A stretch of DNA of 64,000 nt from Micromonospora avicenniae (GCF_900156065.1 NZ_FTNF01000022.1:1-64000), one strand, 5' to 3'; counted from the stretch's first letter, positions 1 through 8,901 are shown. Notes: a model not told the origin generated them from the letters alone. Numbers and translations: made by a program.

Positions 1-68
1 GCTAAGCCCTCCAGCGCCGATGGTACTGCACTCGGGAGGGTGTGGGAGAGTAGGACACCGCCGGACAT
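1..68 (+). rRNA. rrf: 5S rRNA, 3' part
   Basis: The first bases match the 3' half of an actinobacterial 5S rRNA, including the segments around the loop that reads GGTACTGC and the closing GGGAGAGTAGGACACCGCCG. The 5' half lies outside the window. It is followed at once by a strong terminator, so this is the distal end of an rrn operon on the plus strand. The exact 3' end is uncertain by a few bases. Confidence 0.85.
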
Positions 69-75
69 TCTTTCC

Positions 76-110
76 GTTCAGGGCCACCCCGAAAAGGGGT
101 GGCCCTGAAC
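76..110 (+). terminator. rrn operon terminator
   Basis: A perfect 15-bp stem (GTTCAGGGCCACCCC, positions 76-90, with its complement 96-110) closes a GAAAA loop, right after the 5S gene. It lacks a long U tract, as is usual for actinobacterial terminators. Confidence 0.85.
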
Positions 111-410
111 GTGTTTCCGGGGCGGATCAAGGAAGGGGTGGACGCTGTCCGCCGATCCCGCAAATCCCCGCCGGCCCTCTCGGTAACCTGCTGAACACCC
201 GCGAGGCCGCCGCGTCCTGCCGGCGCCGGGATGGGGGTGTGAACGAAGATGACCCGCGGGCAAGAATGCCGACCGCCCGCAGGGCGGGAATGCGGCGACG
301 GGCCTGGCCACCGAATCGGGCAGGAGACGAAGGGCGCCCGCGTGCGGAAGCGGACCGGAGTTCATTCCACCGGCCCGGACCGGCGGGTGACGAAGACCGA
401 CCGGCGGCGA
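111..410. other. Intergenic stretch, no gene seen
   Basis: About 300 bases separate the rRNA terminator from the stop codon of the next gene on the minus strand. Open frames here are long on both strands, but none has a ribosome binding site or a recognisable product. I see no tRNA or repeat. Confidence 0.5.
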
Positions 411-1094
411 TCAGCCGCGGCTCTGGATGGCGGCCCGGATGTCGCGGAAGAGCTTGCCCGCGTCGTCGACGGTGCGGCCGGGGAACATGCCGAGCACCAC
501 ACTGCCGTGATCGGCCCATCCGCAGACCGCGAAGTCGCCGCCCTCCCCGCTGGTCGTGCCGCACTTCATGACGCCACCGAGGTCGCCGGCGGGCACCTCC
601 CGCAGCCGGGTCACCTTCCCCGTCTCATCGGCCATCAGGCCGAAGAGACTGTCGAGGTCACGCTCCGGCTGCCACAGCAGGGTCGTGCCGCCGAAGACCA
701 GGACGGAACGCTTCTCGTCGGCCGGGTCGCGGTAGACGGTGCCGAAACTACGGTCGAGCTCGATGTCCGCGGCGAAGCCGCTACGCAGATAGTCCGCCGT
801 GCTGCGGGCCCGATCACTGTCGTCCCGAGTCAGCCCGGCCACCTGGTCCGGCGAGGAGATCCTGGTGTCCTTCTCCTGGGCGATCCGCCAGCCCATCACG
901 CCCAGCGCGCCGGCTCCGGCCAGGCCCACCGCGAGCGCCGCACTCCACGCGATCCGCTGCCGCCGGGACCAACCCGCCCGCCGCTCCGGGCCGCTGGCGG
1001 GGTCCCGGTTGCTCAGCTGAATGGGCTCCTCGGTCAGCTCGACGGGCTCCGGGCCGTCGGGAAGCTGGCGATCAGTGAGATGTGCGTCGGACAT
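411..1094 (-). CDS. Membrane-anchored protein of unknown function, paralogue of the gene at 11823-13439
   Basis: The product has 227 residues: an acidic N-terminus, one membrane segment at about 49-69, and an outside C-terminal domain of about 150 residues. I do not recognise a named family. The C-terminal domain matches that of the proline-rich protein encoded at 11823-13439. Both have a Tyr followed by a VFGGT block (133-137 here), a Cys-x12-Cys pair (C178 and C191 here) that could form a disulfide, and a DHGS motif. The ATG at 1094 is preferred because a TACGGT -10 box lies 7 nt upstream, which suggests a leaderless mRNA. The gene is divergent from valS. Function unknown. Confidence 0.75.
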   Translation of the reverse strand: MSDAHLTDRQLPDGPEPVELTEEPIQLSNRDPASGPERRAGWSRRQRIAWSAALAVGLAGAGALGVMGWRIAQEKDTRISSPDQVAGLTRDDSDRARSTADYLRSGFAADIELDRSFGTVYRDPADEKRSVLVFGGTTLLWQPERDLDSLFGLMADETGKVTRLREVPAGDLGGVMKCGTTSGEGGDFAVCGWADHGSVVLGMFPGRTVDDAGKLFRDIRAAIQSRG

Positions 1095-1101
1095 AGCCGA
1101 C

Positions 1102-1107
1102 ACCGTA
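1102..1107 (-). promoter_or_regulatory. -10 box for a leaderless transcript (gene at 411-1094)
   Basis: TACGGT on the minus strand ends 7 nt before the ATG at 1094. A TANNNT box at this distance places the transcription start on the start codon. No clear -35 element is seen. Confidence 0.5.
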
Positions 1108-1151
1108 CGCGAATGAGAGGTGGCGCACGCCAGGTCCGCCGAAGCCCTCCG

Positions 1152-1157
1152 TAGACT
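1152..1157 (+). promoter_or_regulatory. -10 box for leaderless valS
   Basis: TAGACT ends 7 nt before the GTG at 1165, and there is no Shine-Dalgarno sequence. This both supports the GTG as start and suggests a leaderless transcript. Confidence 0.55.
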
Positions 1158-1164
1158 TTCACGG

Positions 1165-3783
1165 GTGACCGAGAGACTGGATGCCCGACGCCCCGACGCC
1201 CCCACCCTGCCCGGCCAGTACCAGCCGGGTGAGGTAGAGCAGCGACGGTACGAGCAGTGGGTAGCCGCCGGCCACTTCCGGGCGTCGGCGCAGAGTGACA
1301 AGCCCCCGTTCACCATCGTCATCCCGCCGCCGAACGTCACCGGCTCGCTGCACATGGGGCACGCGTTCGAGCACACCCTCATGGACTCGCTGAGCCGGCG
1401 TAAGCGGATGCAGGGCTTCGAGGCGCTCTGGCTGCCCGGCATGGACCACGCCGGCATCGCCACCCAGAACCTGGTCGAGCGGCAGCTCGCCGCCGAGGGG
1501 TTGTCCCGGCACGACCTGGGTCGGGAGAAGTTCGTCGAGCGCGTCTGGCAGTGGAAGGCCGAGTCCGGTGGCGCGATCCTCGGCCAGATGCGGCGCCTCG
1601 GCGACGCCGTCGACTGGGACCGGGAGCGCTTCACGATGGACGCCGGGTTGTCCCGCGCCGTCCAGACCATGTTCAAGAAGCTCTTCGACGACGGCCTCAT
1701 CTACCGGGCCAACCGGATCATCAACTGGTGCCCGCGCTGCCTCACCGCGCTCTCCGACATCGAGGTGGAGCACACCGACGACGAAGGCGAGCTGATCTCG
1801 ATCCGCTACAGCGACGAGGTGGTCGTGGCCACCACGCGGGCGGAGACCATGCTCGGCGACACCGCGGTCGCTGTGCACCCGGACGACGAGCGGTACAAGC
1901 ACCTGATCGGCACCGAGGTGGCGGTGCCGCTCACCGACCGGCGGATCCCGATCGTCGCCGACGAGCACGTCGACCCGAGCTTCGGCACCGGCATGGTCAA
2001 GGTGACCCCGGCGCACGACCCGAACGACTTCGAGATCGGTCAGCGGCACGACCTGCCGGCACTGACGATCATGGACGAGCGGGGCATCATCACCGCGCAC
2101 GGCCCGTTCCAGGGGCTGGACCGCTACGAGGCCCGCCCCGCGATCGTCGCCGCGCTGCGCGAGCAGGGCCTCATCGTCAACGAGAAGCGGCCGTACGTGC
2201 ACGCGGTCGGGCACTGCTCGCGGTGCAAGACCACCGTCGAGCCGCGCCTGTCGCTCCAGTGGTTCGTGAACACCGCACCGCTGGCCAAGGCCGCCGGCGA
2301 CGCGGTCCGGGACGGCCGGGTGAAGATCGAGCCGGCCGAGCTGGCCAAGCGCTACTTCGCCTGGGTGGACAACATGCACGACTGGTGCATCTCCCGCCAG
2401 CTGTGGTGGGGCCACCGCATTCCCGTCTGGTACGGGCCCAACGGTGAGATCGTCTGCGTCGGCCCGGACGAGCAGCCGCCGACCGGCGAGGGCTGGCGGC
2501 AGGACGAGGATGTCCTCGACACCTGGTTCTCCAGCGGCCTGTGGCCGTTCTCCACCCTGGGCTGGCCGGAGCAGACCCCGGACCTGGCGAAGTTCTATCC
2601 GACCAGTGTCCTGGTCACCGGGTACGACATCCTGTTCTTCTGGGTCGCCCGGATGATGATGTTCGGCCTGTACGCGATGGACGGGGTGCAACCGTTCGAC
2701 GTGGTCGCCCTGCACGGCATGGTCCGTGACGAGCACGGCAAGAAGATGTCCAAGTCGTTCGGCAACGTGGTCGACCCGTTGGACTGGATCGACCGGTTCG
2801 GCGCCGACGCCACCCGGTTCACGCTGGCGCGCGGCGCCAACCCGGGCCAGGACGTGCCGGTCAGCGAGGAGTGGTGCCAGGGCTCCCGCAACTTCTGCAA
2901 CAAGCTCTGGAACGCCACCCGGTTCGCGCTGATGAACGGTGCGCACACCGACGGGCCGCTGCCGGCCGCCGAGCAGCTCTCCACCGTCGACCGGTGGATC
3001 CTGTCCCGGCTCGCGCACGTCACCGCCGAGGTCGACGAGCAGTTCGAGGCGTACGAGTTCGCGAAGGTCTGCGACCTGCTGTACCACTTCGCCTGGGACG
3101 ACGTCTGCGACTGGTACGTCGAGCTGAGCAAGCCGGTGCTCGGCGAGGGCGGGCCGGCCGCGGAGGTCTCCCGCCGGGTGCTGGGGCACGTGCTGGACCA
3201 GTTGCTGCGGCTGCTGCACCCGGTGATCCCGTTCGTCACCGACGAGCTGTGGACCGCCCTGACCGGCGCGGAGAGCGTGATGGTCGCCGCCTGGCCGGTG
3301 GCCGACCGTACGCTCGTCGACGACGCCGCCGAGGCGGAGGTCGGCACCCTGCAGCGGGTGGTGACCGAGATCCGCCGGTTCCGCTCCGATCAGGGGCTGC
3401 GGCCGACCCAGCGGGTCGCCGCCCGGCTCGATGGGCTCGTCCCGGCGGGCATCGCCGCGCACGAGCCGCTGATCCGGTCCCTGGCCCGGCTGGACGCGGC
3501 CGATGCCGACTTCCAGGCGAGCGCGACGCTGGCCATGCCGGGCGAGGTGAGCGTGGCGCTGGACACCCGGGGTTCGATCGACGTGGCCGCCGAGCGGGCC
3601 CGGCTCACCAAGGACCGGGCGGCCGCCGAGAAGGAGGCCGCGCAAGCGCGGGCGAAGCTCGACAATCCCGCTTTCGTAGGGAAGGCGCCGGAGCACGTGG
3701 TTGCCAAGATCCGTGAGCGACTCGCGGTGGCCGAGGCGGACCTGGTCCGCGTCGACGCCGCGTTGGAGGCGCTGCCGTCGTGA
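1165..3783 (+). CDS. valS: Valine--tRNA ligase
   Basis: This class I aminoacyl-tRNA synthetase charges tRNA-Val in the cytoplasm. The 872-residue product has the HIGH-type motif HMGH (63-66) after PPPNVTGSL, and KMSKS at 527-531. It also has the editing domain in between, an anticodon-binding domain and a C-terminal coiled-coil arm (about 800-872) typical of ValRS. An upstream in-frame start at 1120 exists, but the GTG at 1165 fits the family N-terminus (TERLDARRP) and has a -10 box 7 nt ahead. The stop overlaps the folC start by 4 nt (GTGA), so the two are translationally coupled. The valS-folC-DUF4233 order is conserved across actinobacteria. Confidence 0.97.
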   Translation: MTERLDARRPDAPTLPGQYQPGEVEQRRYEQWVAAGHFRASAQSDKPPFTIVIPPPNVTGSLHMGHAFEHTLMDSLSRRKRMQGFEALWLPGMDHAGIATQNLVERQLAAEGLSRHDLGREKFVERVWQWKAESGGAILGQMRRLGDAVDWDRERFTMDAGLSRAVQTMFKKLFDDGLIYRANRIINWCPRCLTALSDIEVEHTDDEGELISIRYSDEVVVATTRAETMLGDTAVAVHPDDERYKHLIGTEVAVPLTDRRIPIVADEHVDPSFGTGMVKVTPAHDPNDFEIGQRHDLPALTIMDERGIITAHGPFQGLDRYEARPAIVAALREQGLIVNEKRPYVHAVGHCSRCKTTVEPRLSLQWFVNTAPLAKAAGDAVRDGRVKIEPAELAKRYFAWVDNMHDWCISRQLWWGHRIPVWYGPNGEIVCVGPDEQPPTGEGWRQDEDVLDTWFSSGLWPFSTLGWPEQTPDLAKFYPTSVLVTGYDILFFWVARMMMFGLYAMDGVQPFDVVALHGMVRDEHGKKMSKSFGNVVDPLDWIDRFGADATRFTLARGANPGQDVPVSEEWCQGSRNFCNKLWNATRFALMNGAHTDGPLPAAEQLSTVDRWILSRLAHVTAEVDEQFEAYEFAKVCDLLYHFAWDDVCDWYVELSKPVLGEGGPAAEVSRRVLGHVLDQLLRLLHPVIPFVTDELWTALTGAESVMVAAWPVADRTLVDDAAEAEVGTLQRVVTEIRRFRSDQGLRPTQRVAARLDGLVPAGIAAHEPLIRSLARLDAADADFQASATLAMPGEVSVALDTRGSIDVAAERARLTKDRAAAEKEAAQARAKLDNPAFVGKAPEHVVAKIRERLAVAEADLVRVDAALEALPS

Positions 3784-5114
3784 CCGATCACCAAGCCTTC
3801 ACCGAGGTGGAGGCCGAACTGGCCGAGCGGGGCTTCACCCGGATGGTCTTCGCGCTGGACCGGATCGAGTCCCTGCTCGACCTGCTCGGCAGCCCGCAGC
3901 GGGCGTACCCGTCGATCCACCTGACCGGGACCAACGGCAAGACGTCGACGGCCCGGATGATCGACTCCCTGCTGCGGGCGTTCGGCCTGCACACCGGCCG
4001 CTACACCAGCCCGCACCTGGAGACCGTCCGGGAGCGGATCAGCCTGGACGGGGAGCCGGTCAGCGAGGAGCGGTTCGTCGCCACCTACCGGGAGGTGGCC
4101 CCGCTCGCCCAGCTGGTCGACGAGCGTTCGGCGGAACCGCTCACCTACTTCGACATGACCACGGCCCTGGCGTTCGCGACCTTCGCCGACGCGCCCGTCG
4201 ACATCGCGGTGGTCGAGGTGGGGCTTGGCGGCGCCGAGGACTCGACGAACGTGCTCCAGGCCGGCGTCGCGGTCATCACTCCGATCGGCCTGGACCACAC
4301 CGAGTGGCTCGGCGACACGCTCGAGGACATCGCCCTGCACAAGGCGGGCATCATCTACCCCGGCGCCACGGTGATCTCCGCGGCGCAGGAGGAGGAGGCT
4401 GCCCGGCCGATCCTGGAGCGTTGCGCCGAGGTGGGGGCCACCATCGCCCGGGAGGGCTCGGAGTTCGGCGTGCTGCGCCGGTCGGTCGCCGTCGGTGGGC
4501 AGGTGCTGACCCTCCAGGGTCTCGGTGGCGTCTACGAGGAGGTGTTCGTCCCGCTGCACGGCGCGCACCAGGCGCAGAACGCGGCGGTGGCGCTCGCCGC
4601 GGTCGAGGCGTTCCTCGGCGCCGGTGCCCGTCGCCAGCTCGACATCGAGGCGGTACGTGAGGGGTTCGCGGCGGCCAGCTCGCCGGGACGGCTGGAGCGG
4701 GTACGCAGCGCCCCCACGATCCTGCTCGACGGCGCGCACAACCCGCACGGGATGGCCGCCACCGTCACCGCCCTGCAGGAGGAGTTCGCTTTCAGCAAGC
4801 TGGTGGCGGTCGTCGGCGTACTCGGCGACAAGGACGCCCCCGCCCTGCTCGAGCTGCTGGAGCCGGTGGTCGACCAGGTGGTGGTCACCACCAACAGTTC
4901 GCCGCGCGCGATGCCCGCGCGGGAACTGGCGGCGCTGGCCGCCGAGGTGTTCGGCCCCGATCGGGTAGAGGTGGCGGAGGAGATGCCGGACGCGATCGAG
5001 ACGGCGGTGGCGCTGGCCGAGGAGGACGTACCGGGCGAGCTGAGTGGGGTGGGTGTGTTGATCACCGGGTCGGTGGTGACCGTGGCCGACGCCCGCCGGC
5101 TGCTGAAGCGATGA
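3780..5114 (+). CDS. folC: Dihydrofolate synthase / folylpolyglutamate synthase
   Basis: FolC adds glutamate to dihydropteroate or to folates, using ATP. It belongs to the Mur ligase family. The 444-residue product has the P-loop GTNGKTS (50-56), the TSPHL motif shortly after, a central VEVGLGG block, and a DGAHNPHG motif in the C-terminal ligase domain. The length is normal. The GTG start lies inside the valS stop (GTGA overlap), and the stop overlaps the next gene (ATGA), so this is the middle gene of a three-gene operon. No separate folP or folK gene is nearby. Confidence 0.95.
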   Translation: MTDHQAFTEVEAELAERGFTRMVFALDRIESLLDLLGSPQRAYPSIHLTGTNGKTSTARMIDSLLRAFGLHTGRYTSPHLETVRERISLDGEPVSEERFVATYREVAPLAQLVDERSAEPLTYFDMTTALAFATFADAPVDIAVVEVGLGGAEDSTNVLQAGVAVITPIGLDHTEWLGDTLEDIALHKAGIIYPGATVISAAQEEEAARPILERCAEVGATIAREGSEFGVLRRSVAVGGQVLTLQGLGGVYEEVFVPLHGAHQAQNAAVALAAVEAFLGAGARRQLDIEAVREGFAAASSPGRLERVRSAPTILLDGAHNPHGMAATVTALQEEFAFSKLVAVVGVLGDKDAPALLELLEPVVDQVVVTTNSSPRAMPARELAALAAEVFGPDRVEVAEEMPDAIETAVALAEEDVPGELSGVGVLITGSVVTVADARRLLKR

Positions 5115-5470
5115 CCGGGCCGGAACAGCCGCGCCGTTCCGGGCTGCGTAACCCGGAGCGATCGGTACGCAGCCTCGGCGCCGCCACCCTGAGCATCGAG
5201 GCGCTGGTGCTGCTGCTCGCCATCCAGCCCATCCGGGTGGTCGGCGCGAACCTGAGCGGAGCCGCGATCGGCACCGTGGTGGCGTTGGCGGTGCTGGGGG
5301 CGGTGCTCGCGGGCATGATGCGTCGCCCGTGGGCGTGGCACGCCGGCACTGTCCTGCAGGGGCTGTTGCTGCTCTCCGGCCTGCTGCACTGGTCGCTGCT
5401 GGTGCTGGGCATCATCTTCGCCCTCGTCTGGGGCTACGCCCTGCACGTCCGCCGAGTGATCCTCGGCTAA
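5111..5470 (+). CDS. DUF4233 small membrane protein
   Basis: The 119-residue product is an integral membrane protein with about four hydrophobic segments and short loops. It matches the DUF4233 family, which is found downstream of folC throughout actinobacteria (Rv2446c in M. tuberculosis). Its function is unknown. The start is fixed by the ATGA overlap with folC. The gene ends shortly before a long perfect inverted repeat that may end the operon. The conserved link with folC suggests a role tied to folate or envelope metabolism, but nothing in the sequence proves it. Confidence 0.85.
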   Translation: MTGPEQPRRSGLRNPERSVRSLGAATLSIEALVLLLAIQPIRVVGANLSGAAIGTVVALAVLGAVLAGMMRRPWAWHAGTVLQGLLLLSGLLHWSLLVLGIIFALVWGYALHVRRVILG

Positions 5471-5518
5471 CCCCCCCCACCTCCCTCCCTCCTCCCGCGC
5501 CCGATGCCGGCGCACGCA

Positions 5519-5568
5519 TTCACGGAAAGAGTGGCCATCCCGCGCGGAACGGCCACTCTTTCCGTGAA
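5519..5568. repeat. Perfect 18-bp inverted repeat, possible bidirectional terminator
   Basis: TTCACGGAAAGAGTGGCC (5519-5536) and its exact complement (5551-5568) flank a 14-nt loop. It lies between the convergent DUF4233 and VOC genes, so it could end transcription from both sides. The arms have an A-rich core that differs from the GC-rich surroundings, which hints at a dispersed element rather than a local terminator. No second copy occurs in this window. Confidence 0.7.
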
Positions 5569-5610
5569 AGAGGCGTCTCAGGGGCGCAGGGGCGGCGCGG
5601 GTGGAGCGGG

Positions 5611-6927
5611 TCAGGCGTCGGCGCGTTCGCGCCACTGGGTCAGGGCGATGCCGTGGCCGTCGGGGTCACGGAAGGCCGCCGCCCACACCTCGAACTTGGC
5701 ACCCCGGTTGACCACGCGGGGTGCGTACGTGAAACGCACGCCGGAGTCGCGCAGCCGCCCGTACGCCGCCTGGATGTCGTCCACCTCGAGGTTGACGTGC
5801 ACCAGCCGGCGGCTCACCGGCGCGGCCTCGCTCACCTGGCGGAGCACGAGCCGGGTCGGGCCCGAGGCGAGCAGCGCGTTGCCGTCGCCCTGGTCGACCT
5901 CGGTGAAGCCGAGCACGTCGCGGTAGAAGTCGAGCGACCGGGAGAGCTCGGTGACCAGCACGGTCAGACCGATCCCGCTGATCGGTGCGGCGGGATCAGC
6001 CGGATCGTCCGTCGGGTCGCCGCCGAAGATCGCCTCGTCGAGCTCGGCCGGCGTGACGTGCTCGTCGCGCGGCTCGCGGAGCGGGGTGGGCTCGTCCAGC
6101 GGCAGATCGAGGGGGTCGAGCGGGTCCTCCCGGGTGGTGGTGGGAGCCGTGGTCGCCGGGGTGACCGTGTCGAAGTCCTCCTCGGCCGGCGGGCGCGGAG
6201 CCGGGGTGGCCCGGCGCGGCAGTGAGCTGCTCGCCGCCGGCTCGACCAACGTCCCCTCCAGCACGACCGGTCCGCCCGGGCGCTGGTGCACCACGACCGG
6301 CTCGCGCTCGGCGGGCGGGCCGCCCGGGTCGTCGCGCAGCGGATCGCCGCGGAGTGGATCACCACCGAGCGGGTCGCGGAAGTCGTCGTCGGCCGAGCGT
6401 CCCGCCCAGGGCGGGGCGTCCTGCGCGATCAGCACCTCGTCCACCGGCTCGGTGCCGGCGTACTCGGGTGGAAGGTCGGCGGCGGCCGCGGCCGTCTCGG
6501 CGTGCGTGGGCACCTCGTCCCAGAGCACCCGGACGTGCCGCTGGTCGTCGAGCGCCACCCGGATGGGCAGGGTCTGCCCGAGCGACGGCCACTTGGACAC
6601 CGGCACCCGCGGTTCGATGATCTTCTTGCTACGAGGGGGCAGCCCTGGCGCGTCGATGACCAGTTGCAGCTCGCACCGGCCGAACGCGTACTGAGTGGGT
6701 GGCTCGGAGGCGCTGTGTACGTGCCCCTCGCCGATCACCCAGGTGCGCCCCCCGGCCCGTACCGTGGCCAGCGCGATCGCCAGCACCAGCAGGGCAGTGC
6801 CGAGCGCTACGATGGCCCAGCTCATCATGCCGAGGCCGAAGAGCATCACGAAGGTGGCCACGGTGCCGAGCACCGCGGCGATCAGCTTGCGTACCGGTGC
6901 GATGGGCCGGCTCCCGCCATTCGCCAC
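5611..6927 (-). CDS. Membrane-anchored VOC (glyoxalase-fold) fusion protein
   Basis: The 438-residue product is a fusion. Two membrane segments lie at about 14-33 and 35-56. A beta-rich domain of about 80 residues follows, then about 150 residues of Asp/Pro-rich linker that is probably disordered. A C-terminal vicinal-oxygen-chelate domain fills about 315-438 (ISGIGLTVLVTELSRSLDFY near its start and a DPDGHGIALTQW end). VOC domains bind metals or small ligands and occur in glyoxalases, dioxygenases and antibiotic-binding proteins; the substrate here is unknown. The GTG at 6927 is chosen because GGGAGG lies just upstream; a TTG at 6948 is the alternative. The gene stands alone and converges on the folC operon. 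Confidence 0.8.
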   Translation of the reverse strand: MANGGSRPIAPVRKLIAAVLGTVATFVMLFGLGMMSWAIVALGTALLVLAIALATVRAGGRTWVIGEGHVHSASEPPTQYAFGRCELQLVIDAPGLPPRSKKIIEPRVPVSKWPSLGQTLPIRVALDDQRHVRVLWDEVPTHAETAAAAADLPPEYAGTEPVDEVLIAQDAPPWAGRSADDDFRDPLGGDPLRGDPLRDDPGGPPAEREPVVVHQRPGGPVVLEGTLVEPAASSSLPRRATPAPRPPAEEDFDTVTPATTAPTTTREDPLDPLDLPLDEPTPLREPRDEHVTPAELDEAIFGGDPTDDPADPAAPISGIGLTVLVTELSRSLDFYRDVLGFTEVDQGDGNALLASGPTRLVLRQVSEAAPVSRRLVHVNLEVDDIQAAYGRLRDSGVRFTYAPRVVNRGAKFEVWAAAFRDPDGHGIALTQWRERADA

Positions 6928-7070
6928 AGTGGACCTCCCGGGGGTCAAGGGCCAGGCTAGGCCGCAGCGGCCACCGGGGGAAAGGTCAGCCGCCGCGCCG
7001 GTGCCGGGACCGGGTCGCTAGGCTGACCGTACCCAGCCAGACCGGCTTCCGCGCACAGGAGGAACTCAGC

Positions 7071-7496
7071 GTGTCCAGCAGCATCCCCGAGGAGCGCACG
7101 CTCGTACTGATCAAGCCTGACGCGGTCCGCCGCGGCCTCGTCGGCGAGATCATCTCGCGTTTCGAGCGCAAGGGGCTGCGGATCGACGCGATGGACGTCC
7201 GGACCATGGACGCCGCGCTGGCCGACGCGCACTACGCCGAGCACGTGGACAAGCCGTTCTACCCTCCGCTGCACGCCTTCATGACCGGCGGACCGCTCGT
7301 CGCCCTGGTGCTCTCCGGCGACCAGGTCATCGACGTGGTCCGCAACCTGGTCGGCGCCACCGACGGGCGGCGGGCGGCGGCCGGCACCATCCGCGGCGAC
7401 TTCTCCCTGTCGAACCGGGAGAACCTGGTGCACGCGTCCGACTCCGTCGACAGCGCCAAGCGCGAGATCGCGCTCTGGTTCCCCGAGCTGGCCTGA
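7071..7496 (+). CDS. ndk: Nucleoside diphosphate kinase
   Basis: NDK moves the gamma phosphate from ATP to nucleoside diphosphates through a phospho-histidine, keeping NTP and dNTP pools in balance. The 141-residue product has the family start (ERTLVLIKPDAV) and the active-site block NLVHASDS with the catalytic His at 121. The GTG start at 7071 has a strong AGGAGG 8 nt upstream. The gene is monocistronic here. In many actinobacteria it lies between folC and rne, and it does so here with extra genes inserted downstream. Confidence 0.97.
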   Translation: MSSSIPEERTLVLIKPDAVRRGLVGEIISRFERKGLRIDAMDVRTMDAALADAHYAEHVDKPFYPPLHAFMTGGPLVALVLSGDQVIDVVRNLVGATDGRRAAAGTIRGDFSLSNRENLVHASDSVDSAKREIALWFPELA

Positions 7497-7531
7497 CGTC
7501 GTCGCTCCTGCTCACCACCGTGCCGCCGGGC

Positions 7532-8467
7532 TCAGCCCGGCGGCACGGGTAGTTTCTCCGGGTTTCCCACGAGGTACAGGCCGGTGATCCGGCCCGCGGC
7601 GGCGGCCAGGGTCAGCGCGTAGAAGGTGCCGACGGGCTTCCCGATCAGGGCGCCCGGTTGGCCGTTGAACTCCATTCGCCGTACCGTCACCGGACGCCGC
7701 GGGCCGTAGACACCGGCGACGAAGCGGGCCACGCGGTCCGCTCCGACGATCGGATTGCGGGCCGCGCGTACCCGTCCGCCACCATCGGTCCACGCGATCG
7801 CGTCCTGGGCGACCAGTCCGGTCAGCGCCGCGAGGTCGCCGTCGCGGGCGGCGGCGAGGAAGGCGTCCAGCAGCCGTTCCTGCTCGGCCGGGCCCGCGGT
7901 GAACCGGCGCCGGTCCTGGCGTATCCGGGCTTCGGCGCGGTGCTGCAGCTGCCGGCAGTCCGCCGCCGACCGGTCCAGGATCTCGCCGATCTCCGCGTAC
8001 GGCAGCTCGAAGGCGGCGTGCAACACGTAGACCGCCCGTTGGGGCGGGGTGAGTCGCTCGAGGACGTGCAGCAGCGCGATGGCGAGTGAGTCGCGCTGTT
8101 CGGCCCGATCGAGCGGGCTGAACGGGGGCGGGTCGGTCGGCACCGGTTCGGGCAGCCACGGTCCCACGTACGTCTCCCGGGCGGCCTGCCGGGCCCGCAG
8201 CCGGTCCATCGCGAGTCGGGTGACCACCCGGGAGAGGTAGCGCCGCGGCTCGGCCACCGCCGCGCGATTCGCGCCGAACCAGCGCAGGTACGCCTCCTGC
8301 AGCACGTCCTCGGCGTCGTGGCGGCTGCCGAGCAGGCGGTACGCCAGGCCGAGCAGCATCGGCCGGTGCGCGTCGAGCGCACCGGCCGATGCCACCGCGT
8401 CGGCGTTGACGACACGTGTGACGCTCGCCGACTCCGCGCCGGCCTCCGCCGCACCGACCACGTTCAT
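7532..8467 (-). CDS. ECF41-family sigma factor with SnoaL-like C-terminal extension
   Basis: The 311-residue product has sigma region 2 (about 30-100), a short linker, sigma region 4 (about 140-190), and a C-terminal NTF2/SnoaL-like domain of about 110 residues. Two landmarks of group ECF41 are present. DGGGR lies at 228-232 (DGGGK in the described consensus) and NPEKL at 302-306 (NPDKL in the consensus). In known ECF41 proteins the extension controls activity and replaces a separate anti-sigma factor. The start codon overlaps the stop of the upstream AhpD-like gene (ATGA), so the pair is one operon. An ECF41-type promoter lies before that operon, which suggests autoregulation. Inducing signal unknown. 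Confidence 0.9.
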   Translation of the reverse strand: MNVVGAAEAGAESASVTRVVNADAVASAGALDAHRPMLLGLAYRLLGSRHDAEDVLQEAYLRWFGANRAAVAEPRRYLSRVVTRLAMDRLRARQAARETYVGPWLPEPVPTDPPPFSPLDRAEQRDSLAIALLHVLERLTPPQRAVYVLHAAFELPYAEIGEILDRSAADCRQLQHRAEARIRQDRRRFTAGPAEQERLLDAFLAAARDGDLAALTGLVAQDAIAWTDGGGRVRAARNPIVGADRVARFVAGVYGPRRPVTVRRMEFNGQPGALIGKPVGTFYALTLAAAAGRITGLYLVGNPEKLPVPPG

Positions 8468-8901
8468 GCCTCCGTCGGAGGCTGCTTCCGGGTCGTCACC
8501 GCGAGCCTGTTCCACACGTTGATTGTCGCGATTGCCATGAGCAGATCGGCAAGCTCCTTCTCCGACCAGACCGCCGCGGCCGCGTTCCAGACCTCGTCCG
8601 GCACACCGTGCTCACCGAGCCGGGTGACCGCGTCGGTCAGTGCCAGCGCGGTCCGCTCCCGTTCCGTGAAGAACGGCGCCTCTCGCCAGGCCACGACGGC
8701 GAAGAGCCGCCGGGTCGACTCGCCGCCGTGCAGTGCTTCGGTGCTGTGCATGTCGACGCAGAACGCGCAGCCGTTCAGCATCGACGCCCGGAGCTTGACC
8801 AGTTCCAGGACCGCCGGTTCGACGTTCGCCCGGACGTACTTCTCCAGCCCCATCACGGCCTGGTGCGCCTCCGGGGCCACCTCGGACGTGTTCAAGCGCA
8901 T
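8464..8901 (-). CDS. AhpD-like carboxymuconolactone decarboxylase family protein
   Basis: The 145-residue product has the AhpD/CMD fold signature, with a redox CxxC pair in NGCAFCVDMHS around residue 50. Such proteins are alkylhydroperoxidase-like reductases or decarboxylases. ECF41 sigma factors are typically encoded with a carboxymuconolactone decarboxylase, oxidoreductase or epimerase of this kind, and here the two overlap by 4 nt. The ATG at 8901 is chosen because AAGGAGG lies 5 nt upstream; an ATG at 8916 lies before that site and is unlikely. The gene is transcribed from the ECF41-type promoter at 8936-8963, so it is the probable direct target. Substrate unknown. Confidence 0.88.
   Translation of the reverse strand: MRLNTSEVAPEAHQAVMGLEKYVRANVEPAVLELVKLRASMLNGCAFCVDMHSTEALHGGESTRRLFAVVAWREAPFFTERERTALALTDAVTRLGEHGVPDEVWNAAAAVWSEKELADLLMAIATINVWNRLAVTTRKQPPTEA

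Noticed and set aside
1159..3696. A very long open frame antisense to valS (845 codons)
   Set aside because: Long antisense frames are a usual by-product of GC-rich codon bias. It has no family match, no ribosome binding site, and low-complexity composition. The same holds for long frames antisense to rne, lepA and the radical SAM gene.
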